DNA of 64,000 nt, taken from the NCBI RefSeq assembly GCF_003314995.1, contig NZ_QNRH01000001.1, positions 921,791 through 985,790 of the forward strand. Reading direction: 5' to 3'. A program made the position numbers and the translations under genes. Below are positions 25,889 to 35,880 of this stretch, piece by piece. How positions within the stretch are numbered: position 1 is the first letter of the stretch; each line of letters starts with the position of its first letter. The notes under the pieces were generated by a model. The model did no database searches and was not told the DNA's origin. It worked only from the letters and a program-made list of their open reading frames with translations. Origin of the DNA: Pseudochrobactrum asaccharolyticum. Lineage in GTDB: Bacteria > Pseudomonadota > Alphaproteobacteria > Rhizobiales > Rhizobiaceae.

Positions 25889-27142
25889 TCAGAAACGGTA
25901 TTTTGCCGAAAGCGTCATACCGCCAACAACGTCTGTGCCAAAGTCAGCTTTGGAACCAAACTGGCTTCCGCCATTCTTGGCTGCAAGTGTATTGTCCAAA
26001 GTACCGGAAGTGAGGATACCAACAGCACCGGCAAGACGGAACTCAAGATGTTCGGTTGCCTTATAATTTGCCCCCAGCCCCAGCAACCAGACATCTGTCT
26101 GTGAAGTAAGGCCTGTGGTTGTACCACGATCCCACGTAAGAGTTGCAGCACCGGACCACTTGTCATTAAACTTGTGCCCGACACCACCCATGAGTGTCCA
26201 GCCATCTTTGTAATAGAGGTCCAGGGAGGTAACTTCAGAACCGACAGGAATTCGGCCTAAGAATGGCTGAGAGCCATCATTCAGAAAGCTAACAGCGGTA
26301 ATGCTTTTCCAATCTGTCCATTTGATCGAAGCCAGTGCTAACCAATCCGGCGCAATACCTGTCTGGAATTTGAACTCAACCGATTGCGGTGTGGCAACAC
26401 TGCCGATAACTGGTGTCGTAAAGCTGAGTGGCGCACCAGCCACATCAATATCGACATTACCTTCAAGTTTATAATTCACTTTGGATTGATAAACGAGGCT
26501 GGCACGTAAAGCGATTTCAGGAATTTCATAAGCAGCACCTAAGCGCCAGCCAAATGCTGAATCGTCAACATCAAGGCGGCTATTGCCATATGCCAAACCC
26601 GTAGGAAGCGGTAATGGCGATATTTTAGTCTGCTCACCCTTCAACTGCTGATAGCTCACGCCACCGAGAATCCGGAAAAAGCTTTTGTCACCTGCCGCAA
26701 AACGATAAGAGCAGTTTAAACCATAATCATTGGATGAGATTTTTTGCTTAATAGCGCCAAACATACGGGCATTATTAATACCGGAATCTGTATCAATACC
26801 CCATGGCTGACGATATTGTGCAGCACAGGCGAGATCATCAGTTAACTGGAATTTTGCAGAAACCTTTGGCACCCAATAGGATTTACCTTCATCCACTTCA
26901 GTATCAAAAGGTTTACCAAAATTCTGATCCGGTACCGGATTTACTGGAAAAGGATTACCACGAATATTCTTTAGTTTACGCTGCGGTGTAACAAATGTTG
27001 CGCCGGTTTCGACCACGTTACCGTCATCAAACAGAATATCGAAATCCTGCGAACTGCGCTCCAAACCGCCGGCATGTGCAGTCAATATCCCTCCCGATAA
27101 TGCCAGCGTTACAGCAGAAACTTTAAATGCAGTTTTAAGCAT
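25889..27142 (-). CDS. OmpP1/FadL family outer membrane transporter
   Basis: A 417-aa outer-membrane beta-barrel of the FadL type, which carries long-chain fatty acids or hydrophobic compounds. The signal peptide covers about 25 residues (ending TAHA before GGLERSSQ). Family features include GGLERSSQDFDILFD, PKVSAKFQLTDDLACAAQYRQPWG and the C-terminal aromatic residue (KYRF) needed for barrel insertion. ATG 27142 has GAGGG upstream; a TTG 12 bp earlier overlaps that site. No fatty-acid genes adjoin it. Confidence 0.88.
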   Translation of the reverse strand: MLKTAFKVSAVTLALSGGILTAHAGGLERSSQDFDILFDDGNVVETGATFVTPQRKLKNIRGNPFPVNPVPDQNFGKPFDTEVDEGKSYWVPKVSAKFQLTDDLACAAQYRQPWGIDTDSGINNARMFGAIKQKISSNDYGLNCSYRFAAGDKSFFRILGGVSYQQLKGEQTKISPLPLPTGLAYGNSRLDVDDSAFGWRLGAAYEIPEIALRASLVYQSKVNYKLEGNVDIDVAGAPLSFTTPVIGSVATPQSVEFKFQTGIAPDWLALASIKWTDWKSITAVSFLNDGSQPFLGRIPVGSEVTSLDLYYKDGWTLMGGVGHKFNDKWSGAATLTWDRGTTTGLTSQTDVWLLGLGANYKATEHLEFRLAGAVGILTSGTLDNTLAAKNGGSQFGSKADFGTDVVGGMTLSAKYRF

Positions 27143-27644
27143 AGTGTCCCTCAATTTTTATACTTAATTTTGACGTGAGCGTAACATGCCGAATAGGTTC
27201 TGCAAGGCCAAGAAACAGCTAGCGAACTGACGGTTCGTTTTCGCTTTCCCCAAAAAGCGAAAATTGGGCTGCTTTACGAAGATTTTTTATGATTTATCGC
27301 GCAAACCACCCTTTGAAATGCCAATTTTTGCAGGTTTCTCTTTGCCAAATGCGCTCTGTGTTAAAAATATCACGCAAAAAAGACAATCGCTTATTATTGT
27401 CCTGAAATCATAATATTCGACCACAAACACAGATATCGGGCTTTGCATTAACCTGATTTTGTCATGTTTCTCGCCAAAGAAATTACAGATAATTTGGTCT
27501 GAAAGCTACAGTATTTTTAAATTAATATAAAAAATTCATATAGTTAGAGACTTGAAAAATATCATACAGAATCAATGAGATTACAGGTTTAGCGGTTTCA
27601 TGCGGATTGCAGCCGAAATCTGACCGGAATTCGTTTCAAATACA
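27143..27644. other. upstream region of the FadL gene
   Basis: About 500 bp of AT-rich sequence. Two hairpins lie close together: CGAACTGACGGTTCG near 27222-27236 and TTTTCGCTTT/AAAAGCGAAAA near 27237-27262. No ORF of note. It probably holds the FadL promoter. Confidence 0.35.
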
Positions 27645-27690
27645 GGATAAAATAATTCCGCCCTCAAACCTGTCTGGCTCAAGGGCGGAA
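27645..27690 (-). terminator. intrinsic terminator of valS
   Basis: Nine-base perfect stem TTCCGCCCT with complement and a 17-nt loop; on the minus strand it is followed by TTATTTTAT. It begins about 30 bp past the valS stop. Confidence 0.75.
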
Positions 27691-27719
27691 CAATGATTCA
27701 GCGAAGTGAGAGAACTTGC

Positions 27720-30452
27720 TTATTCAGCATCTTTCAGACGCTGCTGCGCGACAGCAATCTTGCTCTGTGCTTCCTGCAATTCCGCAAAACGGGCACGATC
27801 AGCTTCCACCACTTCCGGCTTGGCATTGGCAACAAATTTCTCGTTTGAGAGTTTCTTGTCGATCTTTTCCATTTCCGCTGCCAGCTTGCCGTTTTCTTTC
27901 TCAAGGCGCGCCATTTCCGCACCAAGATCAATCAGGCTGCCGAGCGGCATGCAATAGGTTGCCTCGCCCACAACCAGCTGTGCAGAGCCTTTTGGCGCAG
28001 CATCAGACAGGCTGATATCAGCAACACGCGACAGACGTTTGATCGCCGCATCATGATGTGCCAGACGCTCTTTGGTCAGGTCGTTGGCTTCCAGAACCGC
28101 AAGCGGTGCCTGAGCTGACGGCGGCACATTCATTTCTGAACGAACCGAACGGATACCACTTACCAGCTCAATCAACCAGTTGATATCATCCGCTGCCGAT
28201 GAATCTTCAAAGCTCAATTCCGGCCATGGTGCATGCGCGAGCAGTGTATCACGGCTCTGGCCTTCACCGGCTGTCAGGCCCCACAGTTCTTCCGTCATGA
28301 ACGGCATAAACGGATGCAGCAGCTTGTAGATTTCATCCAGACAATAAGCAGCACAGGCCTGTGCTTCACGCTTTGCATCTTCGTCATCGCCCATAAAAAT
28401 CGGCTTGAGAAGTTCCAGATACCAGTCACAGAACTGGTTCCAGACAAAGCGATAGGCTGATCCTGCCGCATCATTGAAGCGGTAAGTTGTGATGCCTTCG
28501 GTAACTGCTTTCGTTGCCCGTGTCAGTTCGGTCAAAATCCAGCGATTAACGGCCAGCTTTGCATCTTCCGGCTTGAAATCCGGCTGACGGCTCACGCCGT
28601 TCATCTGCGCAAAACGTGTCGCATTCCACAACTTGGTACCGAAATTGCGGTAACCGGCGATACGTGCCGGATCAAGCTTCACGTCACGCCCTTGGGCTGC
28701 CATGATTGCCAGCGAGAAACGCAGCGCATCGGCACCATATTCATCAATCAGATCGAGCGGATTGATAACATTGCCTTTGGATTTCGACATTTTCGCACCG
28801 TTCTTGTCGCGCACCAGAGCGTGAACATAAACGGTGTGGAACGGCTCTTCTTTCATGAAGTGCAGCCCCATCATCATCATACGGGCAACCCAGAAGAAGA
28901 TGATGTCAAAACCGGTTACCAGAACGTCCGTCTGATAATAGGTGTCGAGTTCCGGCGTCTTATCCGGCCAGCCAAGGGTCGAGAATGGCCACAGAGCCGA
29001 CGAGAACCATGTATCCAGAACGTCGCAATCGCGGGTCAGTTCGGTTGGCGCACCATAATGCTTCTCAGCAGCCGCAACAGCTTCTGCTTCCGACTTCTCA
29101 ACAAAGATCGCACCATCCGGGCCGTACCATGCAGGGATCTGATGTCCCCACCAAAGCTGACGGGAAATACACCAAGGCTGAATGTTTTCCATCCAGTCAT
29201 AATAGGTTTTTTCCCATGTTTTAGGCACGATTGCCGTGCGGCCTTCACGAACGCTCTCAATCGCAGGCTTGGCCATTTCCGCAGCATTTACATACCACTG
29301 GTCAGTCAGCAACGGCTCAATAGGCACGCCGCCACGGTCACCATGTGGAACCATATGTGTGTGATCTTCGATCTTTTCGAGATAGCCGCCCTCATCCATC
29401 ATCTCAACGATGGCTTTACGCGCCTTGAAGCGGTCTTCATCATGGAAGCGCTCAACCAAAGCATCAAGCTCAGGGGATGCAGTCAGACCTTCAGAAAAAT
29501 CTTCATTATCTTTCAGAAGAATTTTAGCTTCCGGCGACATGATGTTGATTTTACGAAGATTATTACGCTTACCAACTTCAAAGTCGTTGAAGTCATGGGC
29601 AGGCGTAATCTTTACCGCGCCGGAACCGGATTCCGGATCAGCATAATCATCGCCAACAATCGGCAGCGCACGACCGACAAGCGGCAGAACAGCATTTTTG
29701 CCAATACGTGCCTGATAGCGCGGATCTTCCGGATTAACCGCAATACCGCTATCGCCCAGCATGGTTTCAGGGCGCGTTGTCGCAACAACAATATAAGTAT
29801 CCGGATTTTCGGCATCAAAAGCCACGCCTTCCAGCGGGTAGCGGAAGTGCCAGAGATTGCCTTTGATTTCACGCTGTTCAACTTCCAGATCGGAAATAGC
29901 GGTCAGCAATTTCGGATCCCAGTTTACCAGACGCTTGTCTTTGTAAATCAGGCCTTCTTTGTAGAGCGTTACGAAAACTTCGAGAACAGCTTTCGACAAG
30001 CCTTCATCCATGGTAAAGCGCTCGCGCGACCAGTCACAGGACGCACCAAGACGACGCAGCTGATTGAAAATCAGACCACCGGATTCTTCTTTCCACTGCC
30101 AGATACGCTCAACAAATTTCTCACGCCCCATCGCATGACGGTTCGGCTCCTGCCGTTCCATCAACTGGCGTTCAACAACCATCTGCGTTGCAATACCGGC
30201 ATGGTCCATACCTGGCTGCCACAGCACATTCTTGCCGCGCATACGCTCAAAGCGCACCATAATGTCCTGAATTGTATTGTTGAGCGCGTGGCCCATATGC
30301 AGAGAACCGGTAACATTCGGCGGCGGGATCACCACCGCAAACGGATCCGCACCAGGCTTGGAACCGGCACCGGCTTTAAAAGCCTCGGCCTTTTCCCAAA
30401 GTTCAGCAATTTTTGGCTCTGTGGCCGCGGAATCGTAGGTTTTCTCTAACAT
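27720..30452 (-). CDS. valS: valyl-tRNA synthetase
   Basis: Class I aminoacyl-tRNA synthetase of 910 aa, charging tRNA-Val in the cytosol. The HIGH-type motif is PPPNVTGSLHMGHALNN near residue 48, and the KMSKS loop is GAKMSKSKGNVINPLDLI. The CP1 editing domain lies between them. The C-terminal 65 residues (ARLEKENGKLAAEMEKIDKK region) form the ValS tRNA-binding coiled coil. Length matches bacterial ValS. Upstream are popZ and tolC in the same orientation, an order conserved in Brucella relatives. Confidence 0.96.
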   Translation of the reverse strand: MLEKTYDSAATEPKIAELWEKAEAFKAGAGSKPGADPFAVVIPPPNVTGSLHMGHALNNTIQDIMVRFERMRGKNVLWQPGMDHAGIATQMVVERQLMERQEPNRHAMGREKFVERIWQWKEESGGLIFNQLRRLGASCDWSRERFTMDEGLSKAVLEVFVTLYKEGLIYKDKRLVNWDPKLLTAISDLEVEQREIKGNLWHFRYPLEGVAFDAENPDTYIVVATTRPETMLGDSGIAVNPEDPRYQARIGKNAVLPLVGRALPIVGDDYADPESGSGAVKITPAHDFNDFEVGKRNNLRKINIMSPEAKILLKDNEDFSEGLTASPELDALVERFHDEDRFKARKAIVEMMDEGGYLEKIEDHTHMVPHGDRGGVPIEPLLTDQWYVNAAEMAKPAIESVREGRTAIVPKTWEKTYYDWMENIQPWCISRQLWWGHQIPAWYGPDGAIFVEKSEAEAVAAAEKHYGAPTELTRDCDVLDTWFSSALWPFSTLGWPDKTPELDTYYQTDVLVTGFDIIFFWVARMMMMGLHFMKEEPFHTVYVHALVRDKNGAKMSKSKGNVINPLDLIDEYGADALRFSLAIMAAQGRDVKLDPARIAGYRNFGTKLWNATRFAQMNGVSRQPDFKPEDAKLAVNRWILTELTRATKAVTEGITTYRFNDAAGSAYRFVWNQFCDWYLELLKPIFMGDDEDAKREAQACAAYCLDEIYKLLHPFMPFMTEELWGLTAGEGQSRDTLLAHAPWPELSFEDSSAADDINWLIELVSGIRSVRSEMNVPPSAQAPLAVLEANDLTKERLAHHDAAIKRLSRVADISLSDAAPKGSAQLVVGEATYCMPLGSLIDLGAEMARLEKENGKLAAEMEKIDKKLSNEKFVANAKPEVVEADRARFAELQEAQSKIAVAQQRLKDAE

Positions 30453-30654
30453 AAAAACTCTGTCTCTTTATATGAAGGCAGGCAGTATGAAACTTATGTT
30501 ACGCGCCGCCTCAGGCAGGCATAATCATATATTCATAACGGACAAGACTCTTTGTGCGTTTCAAAGCAAGTTTAAAACAAAGAATCAAGACAGACTGCGT
30601 GCCTCACATTGCAAATCACGATATTTCTATAATCTATATAGGGTGACTGTTGCC

Positions 30655-30691
30655 ATAAAAATAGCCCCGACTACAGCGGCAGCGGGGCTAT
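30655..30691 (-). terminator. intrinsic terminator between popZ and valS
   Basis: ATAGCCCCG and CGGGGCTAT form a stem with a 13-nt loop. On the minus strand TTTTTATGG follows, and on the plus strand AATTTTCTTT, so it may work both ways. It separates the popZ transcript from valS. Confidence 0.7.
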
Positions 30692-30725
30692 AATTTTCTT
30701 TATATTGACCGCAAAGTCACATGAC

Positions 30726-30879
30726 TTACAGCGGTGCCAGTTAAGACTGTATCGTTGGAACCGCTGTAACTATTTATTTTAACGCATTATCCGACACATC
30801 GTAGCAGGAAAAGAAATCAGTCCGGCGAACTGATTTCCCTGCGGACGCGCTTCGCACTTTTGGCTCGCAAATGCTCTAA
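30726..30879. repeat. Bru-RS/RIME-like repeat, copy C (long form)
   Basis: A palindrome TTACAGCGG ... CCGCTGTAA (30726-30769) is joined to a second module (30780-30879) that contains an internal stem AATCAGTCCGG/GAACTGATTTCC and ends ATGCTCTA. An inverted copy of the full 155-bp form lies at 51315-51465. Its last bases form the popZ stop codon (CTA at 30876-30878). Confidence 0.85.
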
Positions 30880-31634
30880 CCGCGACGAACAACCCGTTCG
30901 ATTTCTTCACGGACAAGACGCTCGACAAGCGGCGGCAAATTGGTATCCAGCCATTCCTGCAGCATCGGACGCAACATTGCTTCCATTTTGTCATTCAGCA
31001 GGCGCTTCTGCTCTTCGAGCAGAGCCTGACTAAGACTGCCGAAAGATGCGGCAACCTGCTTTTCAGCAGCCTGCGAGATCAGCGGCTTTTCTTCAGTCGC
31101 GGCAGAAAAACTATGTGTTGCAGTTTCAGTTGCACTCTCTGTCACCGGTGCGGCCTCTTCTTTTGCAGTTGGCTGGGGCATGGAAACAACCCGCTTTTCA
31201 GCCACCTGCATAAGCAGCGCCTCGGACATTTTTATGGCATCGCTTTTTGGCTGCTCTGCAACCGCTACAACGACCGGCGGCACAGGCGGATTAACTGTTG
31301 CAATCCGCACATGCGCAACATTACGCTCATGCTGTTCAGCGCGTGTCGCTTCAGATGTCTGCTGCTCGCTGATGCTACCGCGCAAAACGGCATCCAGTGA
31401 GAAAGTCGGCGCAGAAGCACGCGCTTCAGTCTGGATGGTTTCAACCGCAACAGGACGCGGAAACTGGGTAACCTCACCGCGACGGTCTTCAGCGGCTGGT
31501 TCCGGTGCTTTCGGGGTGGCAGTCAGCTCAGCTGTTGCCTGCTTGGTAACATCGCTGTCTTCAATAATTCTGCGGATGGAAGCCAGAATTTCTTCCATGG
31601 ACGGTTCACGTGTTGCGCTGGAAGTCTGTGCCAT
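30876..31634 (-). CDS. popZ: polar organizing protein PopZ (DUF2497)
   Basis: A 252-aa acidic scaffold protein that forms a pole-localised hub and tethers the ParB-origin complex in alphaproteobacteria. The conserved N-terminal binding helix is SMEEILASIRRIIEDSD (about residues 12-28). A long Pro/Glu/Ala-rich disordered middle follows, then the C-terminal oligomerisation helices LLNDKMEAMLRPMLQEWLD and PPLVERLVREEIERVVRRG. ATG 31634 has AAAGGA upstream at good spacing; an ATG four codons earlier overlaps that site. The TAG stop is contributed by the adjoining repeat. Confidence 0.92.
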   Translation of the reverse strand: MAQTSSATREPSMEEILASIRRIIEDSDVTKQATAELTATPKAPEPAAEDRRGEVTQFPRPVAVETIQTEARASAPTFSLDAVLRGSISEQQTSEATRAEQHERNVAHVRIATVNPPVPPVVVAVAEQPKSDAIKMSEALLMQVAEKRVVSMPQPTAKEEAAPVTESATETATHSFSAATEEKPLISQAAEKQVAASFGSLSQALLEEQKRLLNDKMEAMLRPMLQEWLDTNLPPLVERLVREEIERVVRRG

Positions 31635-31865
31635 ATCGTGCAGCATCCTTTGTCTGGCGCATATTCCGGAAAAGTCTCAGCAACGATTGCTGCACTTCAA
31701 CGGCTATGCGTAAAAATTCTTCAATTTCAAAATTCAACGAATCTTACGTCTAAACTACAGAAGCATTCGTGATTTGAGAATCCCTGCAGAGGCCTCCCCA
31801 GCGTAAAACACAGATTTCTTAAGTGTTTTTTAACCGTTCTTTCGACGGAGAGTTTCCCGCTAATG

Positions 31866-32819
31866 CTACTCTTGTATGAAACTCACCAATGCGGGAAGCA
31901 ATTCCGGTGCAAGTTTCAGATGAGGATTGCTATAGCTGGCAAGGTTTTTGACACGGTCTGTATCTAACGGCTTGAGTATGTGGTTCATATTTTCGATATG
32001 CACCCATCGGCCTTTTCCGACAGCGTCCAGTTTTTTGGCTTCAACTATCGGCACCTGTATATCCTGCCCGCCAGATACAATCAGCACCGGAACAGTGACA
32101 TGCGCCAACTCCTTTGCCGGATCCAATGCAAACCATGAAATAACATAATCTTGTACTGAAGGTCTGAACAACGCATTCAACTCGTGCGGCACAGTATCAA
32201 CTCTCTGCCCGTTCTGCAGGTCCAGCAAAATTGTCAGTGCCCTTTGCAACATATCATGGGGCAGTTGCGCAGCGATAAGCTGTGTCTTTAATATTTCTGC
32301 GGCTGGTGAGCCCGCAGCAGTCAATAAAATAATGCTTTTAAGTTTCTCCTTCTTTTGTTGCTGGATTTTTTGCGCTGCCAGAGTTGCAACTAAAGCCCCT
32401 TCACTATGCCCCAACAAGAGGATGTCGGAAAACCTCTCATCCTTCTCAAGCAGCTCATACCAATCCAGCATATCATTGACATTATTGGAAAAGCGCAAAT
32501 CCCTTTCAGGGACAATCGAAGATGCACTGCCTGCAACACCACGCTTGTCATAACGCAAGCTGGCAATTCCGTTATCTACCAGTGCTTCAGCTAAATATTT
32601 CAAGCTGTTATTCTTGAGATTAGCAACATTCCCATCACGATCGACAGCACCCGAGCCTGCTACTATCAGAACAACCTTCATCTTTGAATTTTTTTCATGA
32701 TGAACGGGCAGTAATAGCGTGCCTGATAAGCCAGAAGACGATGTTATGTATTCTGCGGCCTGAGCAGGCAGGCCTACAATACACAGCCAAAGAGGAATGA
32801 GTAATTTCAACATCATCAT
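31866..32819 (-). CDS. exported alpha/beta hydrolase
   Basis: A 317-aa serine hydrolase with a signal peptide (about residues 1-21, ending PAQA before AEY). Motifs: oxyanion strand VVLIVAGSGAVDRDG, substrate-side SLRYDKRGVAGS, nucleophile in LLLGHSEGALVAT, the acid in VSGGQDIQVP and the histidine in ENMNHILKP. It is probably a periplasmic esterase or peptidase-like hydrolase of the dienelactone/peptidase S9-like type; substrate unknown. No overlap with neighbours; the tolC terminator lies behind its start. Confidence 0.85.
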   Translation of the reverse strand: MMMLKLLIPLWLCIVGLPAQAAEYITSSSGLSGTLLLPVHHEKNSKMKVVLIVAGSGAVDRDGNVANLKNNSLKYLAEALVDNGIASLRYDKRGVAGSASSIVPERDLRFSNNVNDMLDWYELLEKDERFSDILLLGHSEGALVATLAAQKIQQQKKEKLKSIILLTAAGSPAAEILKTQLIAAQLPHDMLQRALTILLDLQNGQRVDTVPHELNALFRPSVQDYVISWFALDPAKELAHVTVPVLIVSGGQDIQVPIVEAKKLDAVGKGRWVHIENMNHILKPLDTDRVKNLASYSNPHLKLAPELLPALVSFIQE

Positions 32820-32842
32820 TATCTCGCTCTAACAGGTATTAT

Positions 32843-32876
32843 AAAAAAAGCGGCGCATTGAGCGCCGCTTTTTTAA
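32843..32876 (-). terminator. intrinsic terminator of tolC
   Basis: AAGCGGCGC and GCGCCGCTT with a 5-nt loop, flanked by A-runs and T-runs on both sides; efficient on the minus strand after the tolC stop at 32895. Confidence 0.92.
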
Positions 32877-32894
32877 AACATATAAATCGGTCGA

Positions 32895-34259
32895 TTAACG
32901 GCCATCCGGCGTACGCAGACCAATCCATTTATCTTTCACAGCATCATAATGCTGTTCAGGCTTATATTCTGCAACCTGCAAACCGATCTGGGTAGCGGTC
33001 AGACGACCAACCGCCGAGAGAACAGCATAGCTCGCCACAACAACATCACGCTCAGCCTGAACTTGCTGAATCTGAATATCAACCAGATCATTCTGCGCGT
33101 TCAAAACGTCGAGTGTGGTACGTTGACCAACATTGCGTTCTTCAACCACGCCTTCCAATGCAAGACGTGCTGCGGAGATACCGTCCTGATAAGCGGAAAG
33201 CGAAGCTCTAGCAGATTCAAGTTGCGACCATGAAGACGCAACAGCTGCGCGAACCTGATCCTGAACCACATCAATTTCAATACGCGCCTGACCGAGCTGT
33301 TCCTTGGATTTGCGAACAGTTGCCGAGTTCTTACCGCCGGAATAGATCGGAACAGTCACACCAACACCAATCGATGCGGAATTACCGTTACCCGCCATAG
33401 GCAGACCGGAGTAAACGCTGGAATGCGAAGCAGATGCTGTGAGACCAACTGTTGGCAGCAATGCCCCTTCTTTGGCTTTCACATTATGACCGGCAGCATC
33501 CATCGCAAATTGAGTTGCTTTGATGCCCGGATGACCGGATTCAGCAACAGCATAGGCCTGAGCAATGCTCTTTGGCAGGGATCTGCCGGCAGGCTTTGCT
33601 GCTTGAAGCTTATCCGGTGTTGCACCGGTGACCTGACGATAAACAGCTTCAGCTGATTTTACATTAGCCAGAGCTGCATTGAGCTGCGCAATAGCAGATG
33701 AACGCTGGGCATCAGCCTGAGCTACGTCTGTACGTGTACCTTCACCAACATCAAGACGAGCTTTTGCAGAACGAACCTGCTCATTCATTGCAGCCAGATT
33801 TTTCTGGCGCAGTGAAGCAATCTGGCGGTTCTGATACACATCCATATAGGCTTGTACGGCTTCGAACAGACGGTTCTGCTCTTCATTGCGAAGTCTTTCG
33901 CGTTGAGCAAATACGGTGCTTTCGGCCGTCGCCACATTGTTTTTTGTTTGGAAACCATCAAACAGCGTCTGGTTCAGCTGGATGCCGACTTCGCCTGTGG
34001 TTGAGTACTGGTCTGTCACGCCGTTGCGGCTGCGACCGTATTTATAAGTACCGTTCAAAGTCGGACGGTAGCCGGATTTGGCAATCGCCACATCTTCATC
34101 AACGGCGCGAAGACCCGCGCGGGATGAATTGAGTGACGCATTATTGTGATACGCTTTTTGCATAGCACCAAACAGCGTTTCCGCCATGACAGGTGCCGGT
34201 GCGAGTACCGTGCTCGCTAAGAGTGCAACAGCTAAAACCTGTTTGCTGAAATTGACCAC
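32895..34259 (-). CDS. tolC: TolC family outer membrane efflux channel (BepC-like)
   Basis: A 454-aa outer-membrane channel that serves as exit duct for RND pumps and type I secretion. A signal peptide of about 26 residues ends APVMA before ETLFGAM. Two tandem OEP repeats are visible, each with the heptad-rich helices of the periplasmic tunnel, for example RLDVGEGTRTDVAQADAQRS in the first and ERNVGQRTTLDVLNAQNDL in the second. In Brucella the orthologue is BepC. It has its own promoter region of about 240 bp and its own terminator. No inner-membrane pump gene adjoins it. Confidence 0.94.
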   Translation of the reverse strand: MVNFSKQVLAVALLASTVLAPAPVMAETLFGAMQKAYHNNASLNSSRAGLRAVDEDVAIAKSGYRPTLNGTYKYGRSRNGVTDQYSTTGEVGIQLNQTLFDGFQTKNNVATAESTVFAQRERLRNEEQNRLFEAVQAYMDVYQNRQIASLRQKNLAAMNEQVRSAKARLDVGEGTRTDVAQADAQRSSAIAQLNAALANVKSAEAVYRQVTGATPDKLQAAKPAGRSLPKSIAQAYAVAESGHPGIKATQFAMDAAGHNVKAKEGALLPTVGLTASASHSSVYSGLPMAGNGNSASIGVGVTVPIYSGGKNSATVRKSKEQLGQARIEIDVVQDQVRAAVASSWSQLESARASLSAYQDGISAARLALEGVVEERNVGQRTTLDVLNAQNDLVDIQIQQVQAERDVVVASYAVLSAVGRLTATQIGLQVAEYKPEQHYDAVKDKWIGLRTPDGR

Positions 34260-34506
34260 GGTTTACCCCATACAATTCGAATCAAAATTCCCAAACTCAT
34301 TCGGGTATTTGCTAATAACGGGTAAAAATCGGATTTTCCACCCGTCAGGCTAACTCATTAATAAACAAATTGTTATTGTTGCCAAAACAACAATTAGCGA
34401 TCTGCCCTATTTTGCACAATTTTACGCTTTGCGAGCCGTTTAAAGTGCTTTCAGCAAACGAAACATATCAGTTTATCCGGAGATTTTAAGCTCAAATATC
34501 CGTCAT
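34260..34506. other. tolC upstream region
   Basis: About 245 bp between the pcm terminator and the tolC start. AT-rich with no ORF; it presumably holds the tolC promoter. Confidence 0.35.
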
Positions 34507-34541
34507 AAACAAAAAGCCTGCCGGATTATGATCCGGCAGGC
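34507..34541 (-). terminator. intrinsic terminator of pcm
   Basis: Perfect 11-bp stem GCCTGCCGGAT with a 4-nt loop, followed on the minus strand by TTTTTGTTT. Confidence 0.92.
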
Positions 34542-34568
34542 CTGTTTTATCAATCGTATGTGTGCTGA

Positions 34569-35237
34569 TCAGAACACAAATTCTGCCGAGCGGCTGAAGC
34601 CTGGAAGCAATTTCACTGCCGCGTTAAAAACACCGCGACGGGAAACAATACCGTCTTCTTTAACATAAATATGAGCGACGCCCATATTGCCCTGCCCTTC
34701 GATCGCAACCAGACGGCCGCCGTCTCTGAGCTGAGCCTGAAGTGCTTCCGGAACGAAATCCACAGCGCCTTCGATGATGATCACATCAAACGGAGCTTCC
34801 TTGGCGTAACCGGCGGTCAGTTCACCGCTGACGACAACAACATTGTCACAGCCGAGCGTCTGAAGTTTTTCAGTCGCGGCCGCTACAAAGTCAGGATTGC
34901 TTTCAAGAGCAATCACTGAGCTTGCCAGCTGAGACAAAACCGCTGCGAGATAGCCGGTACCGCAACCGATATCCAGAACCACATCCTGCTTCTTTACCAG
35001 AGCAAGCTGCACCAGACGGGCTGCCGGTGACGGCTCCATCAGATAGCGCACGCCTTCAGCTGTTTCTGCCAGAACCTGATCTTCATCAATATAAGCCAGT
35101 TCGCGGCGCTGCGCAGGTACAAATTCTTCACGCGGAACTGCCAGAAAAGCATCCAGAACAGCAAGATCCGTCACATCCGTTGTGCGGATCTGCGTATCAA
35201 CCATATTAACACGAAGCTCGCGGAAATCGGCTGTCAT
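34569..35237 (-). CDS. pcm: protein-L-isoaspartate O-methyltransferase
   Basis: A 222-aa SAM-dependent enzyme that methylates L-isoaspartyl residues in aged proteins as a first repair step. The N-terminal NMVDTQIRTTDVTD and FVPAQRRELAYIDED regions match the family, and motif I is VLDIGCGTGYLAAVL. The usual catalytic region appears as LMEPSPAARLVQLA, where many homologues have ISQPxxVA; this is common in the alphaproteobacterial branch next to tolC. Order pcm-tolC-popZ-valS is conserved in Brucella relatives. Confidence 0.9.
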   Translation of the reverse strand: MTADFRELRVNMVDTQIRTTDVTDLAVLDAFLAVPREEFVPAQRRELAYIDEDQVLAETAEGVRYLMEPSPAARLVQLALVKKQDVVLDIGCGTGYLAAVLSQLASSVIALESNPDFVAAATEKLQTLGCDNVVVVSGELTAGYAKEAPFDVIIIEGAVDFVPEALQAQLRDGGRLVAIEGQGNMGVAHIYVKEDGIVSRRGVFNAAVKLLPGFSRSAEFVF

Positions 35238-35541
35238 AGCCCTAAACCTTTCCTGTGCATCTGATGCACGTCATAATCTCAAACTCACATCGCAGCATTT
35301 GCCTGACAGGACTTACAACAGCGCCGCAACATTCTGCAATAAACACAGAGGCATTATACAGGGATCATCCTGTGCTTCCATGAAAATCATTTGCGCTGAT
35401 TTGGCAAAAATACACCGTCCAGTCAATCAAAGACCGACATTCTTCCCGCGATCATAGTGCCGCATGGCCGATAAACCACTCACATTTGTGTTTATCTGCG
35501 GGTTTTCGTAGAGCTACACCTCTGTGCACCAGATAGTGTGA
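35238..35541. other. intergenic region upstream of pcm
   Basis: About 300 bp. It contains GATAAAC ... GTTTATC as an inverted repeat at about 35472-35498. No ORF or RNA gene recognised; it presumably carries the pcm promoter. Confidence 0.35.
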
Positions 35542-35787
35542 TCAGTCCTGCAGCGAAATCACAACTGTCTTGTTCCGGTGCTTTTCACGCACATCCAAAA
35601 CCGTCTGATAAGGCTGATTTGTAACGCTTGCAGCACTGAGCGTCCTGAGGTCAAGGCCTTTAATTTTCAGTTGCGCGAGCGCTGCATCCGGCAAAATGCG
35701 TGCAGCAATCCGCACCAGTGAGAGCGGAACATTCACTCTCTTCTCGAACTGTCCATCACTATATTTCTCAACAACCAGCTTAGCCAT
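35542..35787 (-). CDS. conserved hypothetical protein, 81 aa
   Basis: A short cytosolic protein: MAKLVVEKYSDGQFEKRVNV, a central amphipathic helix (SLVRIAARILPDAALAQLK) and an acidic-basic end TVLDVREKHRNKTVVISLQD in outline. The layout resembles small proteins with a helix between two beta strands. I do not recognise a named function. Upstream of the ATG there is GAGGAGCTGAAT, a good ribosome site, which supports real coding. Stands alone. Confidence 0.7.
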   Translation of the reverse strand: MAKLVVEKYSDGQFEKRVNVPLSLVRIAARILPDAALAQLKIKGLDLRTLSAASVTNQPYQTVLDVREKHRNKTVVISLQD

Positions 35788-35880
35788 ATTCAGCTCCTCA
35801 GATACCTCAGCAATATTTTATATGCACGCGGTTGTTACGGCAAACTGAAATCAGCATCCGCGCAAAGCAAAAACAGGACT

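Noticed and set aside
28692..30449. 585-codon open frame on the plus strand
   Set aside because: Fully antisense to valS, which has all class I synthetase motifs; the antisense product has no recognisable domain and is a codon-usage shadow.
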